From contig NZ_FNRM01000005.1 in the NCBI RefSeq assembly GCF_900107845.1, positions 62,001-126,000 on the forward strand: a stretch of 64,000 nucleotides of DNA, given 5' to 3'. How positions within the stretch are numbered: position 1 is the first letter of the stretch; each line of letters opens with the position of its first letter. Shown piece after piece: positions 19,375 through 28,497 of the stretch. This stretch comes from Alkalimonas amylolytica (lineage in GTDB: Bacteria; Pseudomonadota; Gammaproteobacteria; Enterobacterales; Alteromonadaceae). The position numbers and the translations under genes are program-made. The notes beneath the pieces were generated by a model that saw only the letters and a program-made list of their open reading frames with translations, did not search any database and was not told where the DNA came from.

Positions 19375-22248
19375 ATGAACAAAAAACTATTTCGATTAAA
19401 AGCAGTGAGTTTGGCTTTATTGGCTGCCAGCAGCAGCGCTTGGTTGCTTAGTGGCTGCAGCAGCGCACCTACCCAAACGGTTGCTGCTGAGCAGCTTGCA
19501 GCCCAGTCCATTATCACCAGCCCGAACGATGCGCGTCAGTACCAAACGATTACTTTGCCCAACCAGCTGCAGGTGCTGTTGGTATCGGACCCTTCGGCAG
19601 AGAAATCGTCCGCAGCGCTCAGTGTCGATGTGGGCTGGCTGAACGATCCTAAAGAGCAGCAAGGGCTGGCGCATTTTCTGGAGCATATGCTCTTTATGGG
19701 TACTGAGCGTTTTCCCGACCCGGATGGCTACCATACTTTTATCAGCCAGAATGGAGGCAGCAGCAATGCCTTTACCAATCAACTGACCAATTATGCCTTT
19801 GAAATCAACAACAGCCATTTTGACGAGGCGCTGGATCGTTTTTCCGACTTTTTTAAATCGCCGCTGTTGCTGCCGGATTACATCGAAAAAGAACGCCATG
19901 CGGTGCATTCCGAGTGGTCGATGATGCGCACTATGGATGGCTGGGCCATGCTGGCATTGGGTGCCAAGTTGCTGGGTGACCATCCATCCAACCAGTTTTG
20001 GGTCGGCAACCTGGACACCTTAAGCGATAAAGAAGGCAGCAAACTGCATGATGAGCTGTTGGCGTTTTATCAGAATTATTATTCGGCCAATCGCATGCAG
20101 CTGGTGTTGATTAGCCCGCAGCCACTGCCTGAGATGCAATTGCTGGCGCAGCGCTTTTTTGCCGACATTGAAAACAAAGATCTGGCCAGCCCTCGCCCAG
20201 ACCGCTGCATCAACTTCGAACAGCATGGACCGCGCCTGGTGCACTTTGTGCCAAGCAGTGAAATGCAACTGGTTCGGCTGGGTTTTACCATCAAAAATAA
20301 TCTGGAGCACTTTGCCAGCAAGCCGAATGAGTTTTTGGCGCATCTTATCCGCTCGGAAATGCCAGGCACGCCGGCTCAGCAGTTAAAAGCCATGGGCTTG
20401 GTAGATGTTGTGTCTGTTGACTATGATCCCAAGTTTTATGGCAACTACGGCCATTTTAATATCGATATACATTTGACCGCTGCTGGCATGCAGCAACGCG
20501 ATGCGATTGCAGCCATTTTTATGCAGTACCTGGAGCTGATCCGCCAGCAAGGCGTGGATGAACGCTACTACCAGGAAATACGCACCTCGCTGCAAAACCA
20601 GTTTAATTTCCTGGAAAAGCGTGATGGTTTTGGTTATGCCCTTCAGCTGAGCGATGCCATGCAGTATTACCCGGTGGCCTCGGTGGTCAGCGCACCTTTT
20701 CAGTACGATGGTTTTGATGCCGAAGCCATTGATACCTTGTTAGCGCAGCTGGTACCGGATCGTTTGACTGTCTGGCACATCAGTCAGCAGGAACCAGCCG
20801 AGCAGGAACTGACCTTTTTTGACGGGCGCTACTCGGTGCAGCCGATTGGCGAAGAGCAACTGCAGGCTTGGCAGCAGCCATTGTTACCGCTGAATTTACC
20901 TGCACTGAATCGTTTTCAGCCGGAAAGCTTTGCTGTGCAGCACAGCGAATACAGCCAGCCGACGCAGGTACTGAACGAAGGTGGCGTTGAGGCCTGGTTG
21001 ATGGGCAGTGCGCATTTTTCCGACCAACCCCGTGGTCATCTGCTGATGCAATGGCATCAACCCACGGCGAAGACCACAGCGCAAGAAGCCGTGATGCATG
21101 GTTTATGGCAACTGATCTTTATGATTAATAACCAGGCATTGCTGCAAGAGGCCAGTGCCGCAGGCATGCAGTTGCAGCCAGAAGGCGAGGAGTACGATCT
21201 GGTCTGGCGCTTGGCCGGCTTTACCGATAAACAACCTGAGTTGGTGCAGGAAATAGGCCGCTTATTGGCCAGCGAGGTCAATGCCCAGCAGTTTGCTCAA
21301 GGCATGGATTTGTTGCAGCGGCAATTGCGCTCTTTTGAGCAACAGATGCAGGTGCGTCAGGCCAGTGAAGGGATGAGAACCACCATGCTCGGCGGCCGTT
21401 TTGAGCTAAGCGCCATGCTGGAGGCCAGCAACCAGATCAGTCTGGAGCAGCTGAACGCATACATCCAACAGACATTGGCCGCAAGCCAGCTGCGCGTGCT
21501 GGCCCAAGGCAATTACAGCCAAGCCGATGTTATCGCCATGGCGCAGTCGCTTCGTGGCAGCCAGCAAACAGAGCGCGCCTATCAAATTTCGCCTCGTTGG
21601 CAGCCCAAAGCGGGGGAACGCTTGCTGGTGCTGCGCAGCAATCCACAGGACGACAGCAGCCTGGCGCGTACCCAGTTGCTGCCCAATGCTGGTGTCAGCG
21701 GTCAGGCAGCAGCCAAAGTGCTGTCGGGTCATCTGCATCAGGCTTTCTTCAATCAGCTCCGTACCGAAGAAGGTTTAGGCTATGTGGTGCAGGCAGGTGA
21801 GTTGCCGTTTAATGATCATGCCGGGTTGGCGTTTTACATCCAGAGCCCGGTCCTGTCAGCTGAGCAACTGCAGCAGCGGGTTGATCGCTTTTTACAGGAG
21901 TACAGTGAGCAGGTAGCAGCACTGACCGAAGAGGAGTTCAACCGCTTAAAAGAGGCCCAATTGCTGGAGCTGCGCCGGGCACCAAACAACCTGACCGAAG
22001 AGTTTGCCTCGATGCGTCTGGATTGGCTACGTAACCGCATGGGCTTTGACAGCAAAGCGCGCTTAACCGCAGCGGTGGAAGCCCTGACACTGCCAGAGTT
22101 GCAGCAGTTCTATCAGCAAGTAGCCTTATCGGAGCAAGCCGCCGCCTTGCAAGTGATTTTGCAAGGCCAGGCGCAGGACCAGGCATTTAGGCCACTACCC
22201 GGCTTCAAAGCGCTGACTGACTTGACGGAGTTTCATCAAAACTTTTGA
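19375..22248 (+). CDS. M16 (pitrilysin/insulinase) family peptidase lipoprotein
   Basis: This large zinc metallopeptidase resembles E. coli protease III but is made as a lipoprotein. The lipobox LSGC places the acylated Cys at residue 28. The inverted zinc motif HFLEH is at 100-104 and the third ligand Glu at 180 (VHSEW), the usual spacing. All four M16 half-domains appear present in 957 residues, including the late R/Y signature RTEEGLGYVV. It should degrade peptides in the periplasm or at the cell surface. ATG 19375 with AAAGGATG upstream is chosen over a start 43 codons earlier because the lipoprotein signal begins there. Confidence 0.92.
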   Translation: MNKKLFRLKAVSLALLAASSSAWLLSGCSSAPTQTVAAEQLAAQSIITSPNDARQYQTITLPNQLQVLLVSDPSAEKSSAALSVDVGWLNDPKEQQGLAHFLEHMLFMGTERFPDPDGYHTFISQNGGSSNAFTNQLTNYAFEINNSHFDEALDRFSDFFKSPLLLPDYIEKERHAVHSEWSMMRTMDGWAMLALGAKLLGDHPSNQFWVGNLDTLSDKEGSKLHDELLAFYQNYYSANRMQLVLISPQPLPEMQLLAQRFFADIENKDLASPRPDRCINFEQHGPRLVHFVPSSEMQLVRLGFTIKNNLEHFASKPNEFLAHLIRSEMPGTPAQQLKAMGLVDVVSVDYDPKFYGNYGHFNIDIHLTAAGMQQRDAIAAIFMQYLELIRQQGVDERYYQEIRTSLQNQFNFLEKRDGFGYALQLSDAMQYYPVASVVSAPFQYDGFDAEAIDTLLAQLVPDRLTVWHISQQEPAEQELTFFDGRYSVQPIGEEQLQAWQQPLLPLNLPALNRFQPESFAVQHSEYSQPTQVLNEGGVEAWLMGSAHFSDQPRGHLLMQWHQPTAKTTAQEAVMHGLWQLIFMINNQALLQEASAAGMQLQPEGEEYDLVWRLAGFTDKQPELVQEIGRLLASEVNAQQFAQGMDLLQRQLRSFEQQMQVRQASEGMRTTMLGGRFELSAMLEASNQISLEQLNAYIQQTLAASQLRVLAQGNYSQADVIAMAQSLRGSQQTERAYQISPRWQPKAGERLLVLRSNPQDDSSLARTQLLPNAGVSGQAAAKVLSGHLHQAFFNQLRTEEGLGYVVQAGELPFNDHAGLAFYIQSPVLSAEQLQQRVDRFLQEYSEQVAALTEEEFNRLKEAQLLELRRAPNNLTEEFASMRLDWLRNRMGFDSKARLTAAVEALTLPELQQFYQQVALSEQAAALQVILQGQAQDQAFRPLPGFKALTDLTEFHQNF

Positions 22249-22264
22249 GAGCCACTATTAAGAC

Positions 22265-22285
22265 AGCCCTTGCTTTGCAAGGGCT
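22265..22285 (+). terminator. inverted repeat, possible terminator after the M16 gene
   Basis: A 9-bp stem AGCCCTTGC/GCAAGGGCT with a TTT loop begins 17 bases after the M16 stop. The downstream T run is displaced (CACGTTTTAAA), so termination may be inefficient. Confidence 0.5.
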
Positions 22286-22387
22286 AGCTCACGTTTTAAA
22301 GGCTTATTTAAACAGCTATCTTTTTAACGGAACTTAAGTAAGATAGACACAATGTAACTTATGGTGTTGACAAGTAAGGTGTTCATT

Positions 22388-24361
22388 ATGAGGTTTTTTC
22401 TACTATGCATAGCGGTGTTGGCTTGCCAGGCTCCTGCAGTGTTTGCCAGTGCTCTCAGCCTGGAGGAGTATGCCCGGCATCCGCAGTTTCTTGATGTCAA
22501 AATTTCGCCGCAAGGAGGGTATCTGGCGGCCAGTAACCGCATGGATGATGGGAATATCCGCGTGGTTGTATTGAACCGTAATACCCTGGAATTGGTTTCA
22601 CAAAACCATTTTCGTGGCGCCGAGACCATTATTGACTTTAATTGGGCGAATGAGGATCGGTTAATTCTAAATTTGGGCCGTGAAATTGGTGCTTTGGAAA
22701 CGGCTGCCTCCACGGGTGAAATCTATGCGGTGAATGCCAATGGACGCCGAAGCACCATGCTTACTGGCGCTCGTTCGGCACAGCGAACCACAACCTTTTC
22801 ACAAATTATTGATTGGTTGCCGGATGATGATAAACACATTGTGGTCAGCAGCAGAAACTGGCGCCAAAGGGAGCCATTTGTTGAGTTCTTCCGGGTTAAT
22901 GTGGATACCGGCCGGCATCGCAAGGTAGGTCAGGCGCCTATTCGGGCGATGCGAGGCACCAATCCTTATGTACTGACTGACAGCAGCGGAACCCCCCGAT
23001 TGGCAGTGGGTATTGACCCGGAAAAAGATACTGACTCAGTGATGTTGCTTCGGGTTGATGGTTTTGAGTGGCGGGAGCTTGCTCGATTTTCGACCGACAG
23101 TGATCGGGAGTTTCGCCCCTTTGCTTTTTCCTCCGATAACACCAAGGTCTTTGGCCTCAGCAACCTTGAAACAGACACCTACGCAATTGCTGCCTTTGAT
23201 ATAGCCAGTGGTAAACAAGAGGTCGTGCTGCATCACCCAAGAACCGATGTCATGCCTATTTTTGCCATGGAGTCAGGCAATGTGGCTGCGGTAATCGGTG
23301 CTGGTTATGAATATGAGCAACTGGATGCTGTTTTTTTGGAAGATGAAAAACACAGTCAGCAAATTGCTTTACTGGCTGGCTTGCAGGCTGCTTTCCCGAA
23401 CCAACATGTTGAGCTGACCTCAATGACTAGAGATCAAACGCTTAGCGTGGTGAAAGTTTCCTCTGCCAATCAGGATCCAACCTTTTATCTGTACGACACC
23501 ACCAAAAACCAACTGGCTTATTTACTGAACCAGCGCCCCTGGATGCAAAACCGCCCATTACCACAAACGCAAATTGTGTTTTACGAAGCGCGTGACGGGC
23601 AGAGAATCCGCGCTTTATTAACCTTGCCTGAAGGCAAAGAGGCGAAAGATTTGCCGCTGGTTGTTTTTCCGCATGGTGGACCTATTGGTCCAAGGGATAG
23701 TTTTGCCGACTTCAATGCCTACACCATGTACATGAAAGTTCTGGCTGAGCATGGTTATGCTGTGCTGCAGCCTAATTTCCGTGGCTCTGGAGGCTATGGC
23801 TTAAAGTTTCAACAAGCAGGTTATCAAAACTGGGGCACTGTGATGATCGATGATATGACCGATGGGGTTTTGTCATTGGTTGAACAGGGCATTGTCGATG
23901 GTAGCAGAGTCTGTACCTTTGGTGCTTCCTATGGTGGTTATGCCGCACTGCAAACTGCCGTCCGGGAGCCTGACTTATACAAATGCTCCATTGCTTATGT
24001 GGGTGTGTTTGATTTAGGCATGCTGTATACCGAAGGCGATATTCCGGAGACGGAGTTTGGCTTGCGCTTTATTCGTCGTACCGTGGGTGAGGATGCAGAG
24101 CTGCTCCGGGCACAATCACCTTTGCAGAACCTGGACAAGTTAAAAGCTCCGGTCTTTATTGTGCATGGTGCCGAGGATCAAAGAACCCCGATTAGTCATG
24201 CCAATGCGCTGCGTGATGCGCTGCAAAAACGCAACCACCCTTACGAGTGGCTGGTCAAAGAGAAAGAAGGCCATGGTTTTGTCAAACCAGAGCATAATGT
24301 CGAATTATGGGAAAAAGCCGTTGATTTCCTGAACCGCCATATTGGTGATACAACACCTTAA
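22388..24361 (+). CDS. S9 family (prolyl oligopeptidase-type) peptidase
   Basis: An exported serine peptidase of 657 residues. The signal peptide ends near AVFASA. A seven-bladed beta-propeller occupies roughly residues 20-400, and the C-terminal alpha/beta-hydrolase domain carries Ser514 (GASYGG), Asp597 (GAEDQRTP) and His629 (EGHGF). The arrangement fits acylaminoacyl/dipeptidyl peptidases in the S9C group, which cut short peptides. ATG 22388 is chosen because it opens the signal peptide and follows AAGG. It is transcribed in the same direction as the M16 gene; a strong terminator follows. Confidence 0.9.
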   Translation: MRFFLLCIAVLACQAPAVFASALSLEEYARHPQFLDVKISPQGGYLAASNRMDDGNIRVVVLNRNTLELVSQNHFRGAETIIDFNWANEDRLILNLGREIGALETAASTGEIYAVNANGRRSTMLTGARSAQRTTTFSQIIDWLPDDDKHIVVSSRNWRQREPFVEFFRVNVDTGRHRKVGQAPIRAMRGTNPYVLTDSSGTPRLAVGIDPEKDTDSVMLLRVDGFEWRELARFSTDSDREFRPFAFSSDNTKVFGLSNLETDTYAIAAFDIASGKQEVVLHHPRTDVMPIFAMESGNVAAVIGAGYEYEQLDAVFLEDEKHSQQIALLAGLQAAFPNQHVELTSMTRDQTLSVVKVSSANQDPTFYLYDTTKNQLAYLLNQRPWMQNRPLPQTQIVFYEARDGQRIRALLTLPEGKEAKDLPLVVFPHGGPIGPRDSFADFNAYTMYMKVLAEHGYAVLQPNFRGSGGYGLKFQQAGYQNWGTVMIDDMTDGVLSLVEQGIVDGSRVCTFGASYGGYAALQTAVREPDLYKCSIAYVGVFDLGMLYTEGDIPETEFGLRFIRRTVGEDAELLRAQSPLQNLDKLKAPVFIVHGAEDQRTPISHANALRDALQKRNHPYEWLVKEKEGHGFVKPEHNVELWEKAVDFLNRHIGDTTP

Positions 24362-24405
24362 TTGATAAACCCCGGTGCCATAAAGCGATAGCGCTCCGAC
24401 AACTC

Positions 24406-24432
24406 AAAGCCCCTGCCTGTCAGGGGCTTTTT
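24406..24432 (+). terminator. intrinsic terminator after the S9 peptidase gene
   Basis: A 10-bp stem AAAGCCCCTG/CAGGGGCTTT with a five-base loop ends in a T run (24428-24432). It lies 45 bases after the stop codon. Confidence 0.9.
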
Positions 24433-24498
24433 CATCTGTCTTTTTTGTGGTCAAACTGTATAATCGGTGCAACAAATAACCACAGCGGTTTGCTTTTT

Positions 24499-26688
24499 GT
24501 GTCAACAAATCTCCCTTCGACGCTGCAACTCAACGACATCGTGCTCGACACCGTGCAGCAAGCGCTGCGCCGTGGCGATGAGACCATTCAGCTGGAGCCG
24601 CGGGTATTTGATGTGCTGTGTTATTTGCTGGCGCACCGGGAGCGCTATGTCAGCTTGCAGGAGTTACACGAGCAGGTTTGGGTCGGCAGGGTGGTGTCGG
24701 ATACCGCGGTCAGGCGCACCATCAGCAAGTTGCGGGCTCAGCTGCAGGATACCAATCTGGAGCAGCCGGTCTTTATTCGCTCGGGCATGAAGCGAGGGTA
24801 TCAGTGGCTGGTGGAGCCGGTGGCTATTACGCCAGGCACCGATCAACCCAGTGCGGCTGCGCTGCCGGAGGCGGCTCCCTCAGCCAGCCCAGCCAGGCAT
24901 CACTTTGCCATCGGCGCCGAGCCGGCAACACCAGAATCACCCAGCACCCCCGTTGGCCGCACACTCTTTGCGGTGGCTCATCGCCGCTGGTTATGGCTGC
25001 TAAGCCTGGCAGTACTGTTTGCCGTGGTGCTGTGGGCTGTGACAAACCAAAGACCTGACACCGGGTCAGCAACCGAGCCAGCGCCTGATTCATTGGCGCT
25101 GCCGTACCAGGTGCTGCTGGATATCCCAGGACTAAAAACCAACCTGGCTGTCAGTGACGATGGCCAGTGGCTGTCATTTATCGGCGCTTTGGAGGGCATG
25201 CAAGGCTTGTTTTTGCAGCACACCGAAACAGGACGACTGCACAAAGTGGAGACGGCAGCAGGTGGCGCCCATTCTCCCGAGTTTATTCAACAAGGTGAAG
25301 TCCTTCTTTATGGTACAGCGGATACAGGCACCAGTAGTTGGCATATGCAGGACGTCGGAGATTTACAACTACCAGCAAAAAAAATAGGTTTGGATAACCT
25401 TCAATCACCAGCAGCCTTTTTGAGTCTTGGCACTAATCAGGTGCTGATTAGTGCGCAAACAGAACTTACAGCACCGCATACGTACTATCTCTACGATTTA
25501 GAACAGCAAAGTTGGCAGCCTTTTAGCTATAGCCCGGATGCCAATACTTTTGATTTTGGGGCGCGCCTCTCGCCTAATGGCCAGCAGGTAGCGCTGCTGC
25601 GTATATCCCGATTAAGCAGTGTTAGCCTGATTTTGGTGTTTGATCTGCAGAGCAAAGAATTGGTGCAGCAGATCCCGCTGAGTGAAAATATTGGCTTTTT
25701 AGAGTGGCAGGATGACAACCATTTACTGCTCACCCATCGCCTAGGCAAGCCCATTCTCTATCGGGTGAATTTGGTCAGTCAGGCCATAGAGGAGCTTGCT
25801 ACCACCAAGCCCTGGTGGCAACTCATGCGCAGCCGTAACGATCAGTGGTTTGGCATCAGTTACCCGACGGATGAATCGGCCCGTTTTTTTCAAACGGCTG
25901 TCACGCTGGAGCAAGCACCACAGCGGCTGTTTAATGTGCCCGCCACAGCGAAGGAGCTGGCACTAAGCCATACCGCCGGCTGGTACTATCTGGTGGAGCT
26001 GCAGCCGGATTCTTGGTCCCTGGCACACTTTGATGCCAGTAGTGGTGAGCGGGTCGAGCTTTATGCAACGAAAGACCCCATCCGTTTTATTCAGGCCCAC
26101 CCCAGCCAGCCTTTGGTATTGCTTGGGTTGCAAGGGCGTTTGGCCTTGCTGGACACCAGCTCAGGTGCGCTGCAATGGGTCACCAACTCGCAGCAACAGG
26201 TTGCCTATAACAGCAGTTACCTGAGTCAGGAAGCGTTGTACTATGCTGAAGAGCGTGCCGGCCGTTGGCAGGTGACACGTTATGACCTGACCAGCGGGCA
26301 GCAAAGTGCGGTGGTGGGCTATCGGTTTCTGGCCCCCTGGCAGCAGCAGTATCTGGCGATGGATACCGATGGCCAGTTCTGGCGGTTAAGCGCTGAGCTG
26401 GAGCCTTTGCAGCCACTGCCTTTAAAGCTGCTAGCGAATCAGCTTCACCTCAGAATGCTGTTGGACACTGATCAGCTAATGGTCGTAGCAAGGCGGTCTG
26501 ACTTGGGTTTTGATCTGCATCGGCTCGACTTACACACACAACAAGCAACTACCCAGATACTATCCCAAGGCACATTGTTTAGTTTACGCTACCTGAACGT
26601 GGTGAATGGCACCCTGGTGTACCGGGATAACCCACCCGAGAATAGTAAAATAGTGCGTTTTGAAGGCACGCCTTTCGTGCATCAATAA
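24499..26688 (+). CDS. CadC/ToxR-like membrane regulator with beta-propeller sensor domain (R2)
   Basis: An OmpR-type winged helix (about residues 10-105; LHEQVWVGRVVSDTAVRRTISKLRAQL, then FIRSGMKRGYQWLV) is followed by a Pro/Ala linker, one membrane helix near residues 175-195 and about 530 residues of periplasmic propeller-like repeats. GTG 24499 (729 residues) is preferred to TTG 24445, because a TATAAT -10 at 24459-24464 would place the transcription start after the TTG. It lies upstream of, and in line with, the 84-residue protein, the 44-residue peptide and the CPBP protease, and may sense a periplasmic signal for them. Confidence 0.85.
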   Translation: MSTNLPSTLQLNDIVLDTVQQALRRGDETIQLEPRVFDVLCYLLAHRERYVSLQELHEQVWVGRVVSDTAVRRTISKLRAQLQDTNLEQPVFIRSGMKRGYQWLVEPVAITPGTDQPSAAALPEAAPSASPARHHFAIGAEPATPESPSTPVGRTLFAVAHRRWLWLLSLAVLFAVVLWAVTNQRPDTGSATEPAPDSLALPYQVLLDIPGLKTNLAVSDDGQWLSFIGALEGMQGLFLQHTETGRLHKVETAAGGAHSPEFIQQGEVLLYGTADTGTSSWHMQDVGDLQLPAKKIGLDNLQSPAAFLSLGTNQVLISAQTELTAPHTYYLYDLEQQSWQPFSYSPDANTFDFGARLSPNGQQVALLRISRLSSVSLILVFDLQSKELVQQIPLSENIGFLEWQDDNHLLLTHRLGKPILYRVNLVSQAIEELATTKPWWQLMRSRNDQWFGISYPTDESARFFQTAVTLEQAPQRLFNVPATAKELALSHTAGWYYLVELQPDSWSLAHFDASSGERVELYATKDPIRFIQAHPSQPLVLLGLQGRLALLDTSSGALQWVTNSQQQVAYNSSYLSQEALYYAEERAGRWQVTRYDLTSGQQSAVVGYRFLAPWQQQYLAMDTDGQFWRLSAELEPLQPLPLKLLANQLHLRMLLDTDQLMVVARRSDLGFDLHRLDLHTQQATTQILSQGTLFSLRYLNVVNGTLVYRDNPPENSKIVRFEGTPFVHQ

Positions 26689-26722
26689 TATATAATTTAT
26701 TGATTTTAATTTATTTATTCTT

Positions 26723-26743
26723 GGTTATAACCCGGTTATAACC
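26723..26743. promoter_or_regulatory. tandem palindromic operator candidate
   Basis: Two copies of the perfect palindrome GGTTATAACC (26723-26732 and 26734-26743) are separated by a single C, which puts their centres 11 bp apart on the same DNA face. They lie about 105 bases before the 84-residue gene in the gap after regulator R2. Such paired palindromes are typical of cooperative regulator binding. Confidence 0.5.
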
Positions 26744-26847
26744 AGCTGCATCACTCTGTCACAGCAAAGTCCTGCCACCGTTATCGTCTTTGTACCCTGC
26801 TCTGCCTAAGCTGGCGTTGTCTTAATCAAACGCCATTGGAGGCACTT

Positions 26848-27102
26848 ATGAAAACATCACTAAAACGCTATGCCGCTGCTATCGCCATTTTGTCTGTAAG
26901 CAGCTTACCTTTGACTGCTGCGGAACTGACCGGGCAAGACGATGCTTTGCCGGAACTGACACAATACATTCAGCAGGATTTACGACAACAACTGCAAGAC
27001 CAACTGGTAGTGCTAAAGCAAAGCACGAAACAGCAATTGCAGCAGCAAGTAAAACAGTTGTTGCAGCAGTCCATCCAGCTGGTGTTGCCAGAGCGCAACT
27101 AA
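26848..27102 (+). CDS. small secreted Gln-rich protein with amphipathic helix
   Basis: This gene encodes 84 residues. The signal peptide ends near LPLTAAE. It is followed by an acidic patch (TGQDDALPEL) and a long, Gln- and Leu-rich helix (about residues 37-78) that ends in LVLPERN. GGAGG at 26837-26841 fixes ATG 26848. There is no recognised family, but the order of signal peptide, acidic segment and C-terminal amphipathic helix is that of the 81-residue protein at 18101. It is the first gene of a group with a 44-residue membrane peptide and a CPBP protease. Confidence 0.7.
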   Translation: MKTSLKRYAAAIAILSVSSLPLTAAELTGQDDALPELTQYIQQDLRQQLQDQLVVLKQSTKQQLQQQVKQLLQQSIQLVLPERN

Positions 27103-27129
27103 AAAATAAAACATGGCAGGTAGCGCTTT

Positions 27130-27264
27130 ATGAAACCAGTGATCGATAAATGCATGCCCGTTTTGAGCTATGGCTGTTGGTTGTTGCTGTGCCTGGCTCT
27201 GCAGCAGGGGCTGATTGCGCTGCTCAATACCATGGTGCCATTGGGCTGGTACCTGCCGCTTTGA
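27130..27264 (+). CDS. 44-residue membrane microprotein
   Basis: A small frame between the 84-residue secreted protein and the CPBP protease encodes 44 residues: a short basic start (MKPVIDKCMP), a Cys-containing hydrophobic helix (about residues 11-32) and a hydrophobic tail ending WYLPL. It starts 28 bases after the preceding stop with a weak AGG ribosome site. No homologue is recognised. Position, size and a single membrane helix match the 33-residue protein at 17877. Confidence is moderate because the frame is short. Confidence 0.5.
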   Translation: MKPVIDKCMPVLSYGCWLLLCLALQQGLIALLNTMVPLGWYLPL

Positions 27265-27280
27265 TAACAAGGAACACAAC

Positions 27281-28066
27281 ATGACAACTCAGACACTGAA
27301 CGAAGCGCTGGCAGCTGAAGCCATTGAGCAGCCGCAAACATCGACAAAGGCTCAACCTTTTAGCCGCTCCATCAAGTTTTTGCTGGCCATGGTGGTGACT
27401 TACTTTGTAGCAGCATTTGTGTATGGAATTGGCGCTGTGATTTATGGAGCAGTGACTCAGCCGGATTTGTCACAGGCAGAGAGCCAGGCCTGGATAAGTG
27501 CGCATTTGATCAGCCCCAACGGCATCACCTGGATGTATTTGGTGACCGCCATCCCTGTGCTGCTGGTGCTGCTAAAAGCAGCCAGCTTGCCGCAGCAGCG
27601 CTGGACACAAACCTTGGCGTTAACACCGGTCGCGGCCAAGCGCTACTTGCCATGGCTGGGTGCTTTTGCGCTGTATTACGCGTCGGCCTGGCTGATCAAC
27701 TGGTTGTGGCCGGTAGAGTCGGGGGAGTTTATTGAAGCCCTGGTGGGAGTGCGTCATCTGGGGCTTTTTGTCACCATGGTGCTGGTGGCGCCGGTGGTGG
27801 AGGAGCTGGTGTTTCGTGGTTACCTTTTTCAGGCCTGGCGCAACAGCTTTCTGGGTTTGTGGGGTACCTTGTTGCTGACCTCGGTGCTGTTCACCTTGAT
27901 TCACGCCGGCCAGTACCCGCTGTTAATTTTGGCCATGCTGTTTAGCTTTAGCTTCATTCTGGGACTGGCGCGGGAAAAAACCGGTTCGGTCTATGTGCCG
28001 ATGGCAATGCACGCGGCGAATAATCTGCTGGCATTTATCCTGATCAACTGGCTAGGTTATGTCTAA
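27281..28066 (+). CDS. CPBP family intramembrane glutamic-type metalloprotease (CAAX/Abi family)
   Basis: This is a multi-spanning membrane protease of 261 residues. All family motifs are present: EELVFR with Glu174, Glu175 and Arg179; FTLIHAG with His208; and MHAANN with His244 and Asn248. About seven hydrophobic segments are visible. AAGGA upstream of ATG 27281 supports this start over one 22 codons earlier. Relatives process prenylated or secreted peptides and serve in bacteriocin immunity or maturation. Here two very small membrane or secreted proteins lie just upstream, which are natural candidate substrates. The next gene overlaps by eight bases. Confidence 0.9.
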   Translation: MTTQTLNEALAAEAIEQPQTSTKAQPFSRSIKFLLAMVVTYFVAAFVYGIGAVIYGAVTQPDLSQAESQAWISAHLISPNGITWMYLVTAIPVLLVLLKAASLPQQRWTQTLALTPVAAKRYLPWLGAFALYYASAWLINWLWPVESGEFIEALVGVRHLGLFVTMVLVAPVVEELVFRGYLFQAWRNSFLGLWGTLLLTSVLFTLIHAGQYPLLILAMLFSFSFILGLAREKTGSVYVPMAMHAANNLLAFILINWLGYV

Positions 28067-28433
28067 GCGGCGCCTGTGCATCGCCTTGCTGTTGGGAAGC
28101 CCGGTGTTGAGCCTGGCTTCGCTGCATGGCTGGCAGTGGTATCAAACGCCCAGAGTGACGCTAAGCCAGGAGCTGTGGCAGCCGGCTTCCTCAGCCAGCA
28201 CGGGTGACATGGATCTTAGCTTCTGGACCGAAAAGCGGCATGCTCACCAGTTGCAACTGTCAAAAGACTTTGTGCTGCAAAGCCATGGCAGCAGCATTGG
28301 CATTCGCTTAACCTCGATCAGCTATCCCAGTTTGTATCCGTCCAAGGTTCGGGTTGGCTTTGAGCTGATCGAGCAGGAGGATATAGAGCCGCTTAGTCAA
28401 CAGCAGAACTTTGTGCTGCGTCCACTGGGGTAA
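28059..28433 (+). CDS. uncharacterised secreted or membrane-anchored protein
   Basis: The 124 residues comprise a basic N-terminus, one hydrophobic segment (about residues 6-22, probable signal anchor) and a domain with beta-strand character (VTLSQELWQP; IGIRLTSISYPSLYPSKVRVGFELIEQED). No family is recognised. It overlaps the CPBP protease gene by eight bases, so the two are translationally linked and probably act together. It is the last gene before the glmU promoter. Confidence 0.65.
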   Translation: MSKRRLCIALLLGSPVLSLASLHGWQWYQTPRVTLSQELWQPASSASTGDMDLSFWTEKRHAHQLQLSKDFVLQSHGSSIGIRLTSISYPSLYPSKVRVGFELIEQEDIEPLSQQQNFVLRPLG

Positions 28434-28438
28434 ATGCT

Positions 28439-28467
28439 CTGTCATCGGGCAGTAATTTCGGTAGAAT
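28439..28467 (+). promoter_or_regulatory. predicted glmU promoter
   Basis: CTGTCA (28439-28444) and TAGAAT (28462-28467) are separated by exactly 17 bases. The start would lie near 28474, with AGGAAG just before the glmU ATG. This gives glmU its own promoter, as expected now that it is detached from atpC. Confidence 0.5.
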
Positions 28468-28497
28468 AGTGCCATTACGAACAAAGGAAGCATCGTT

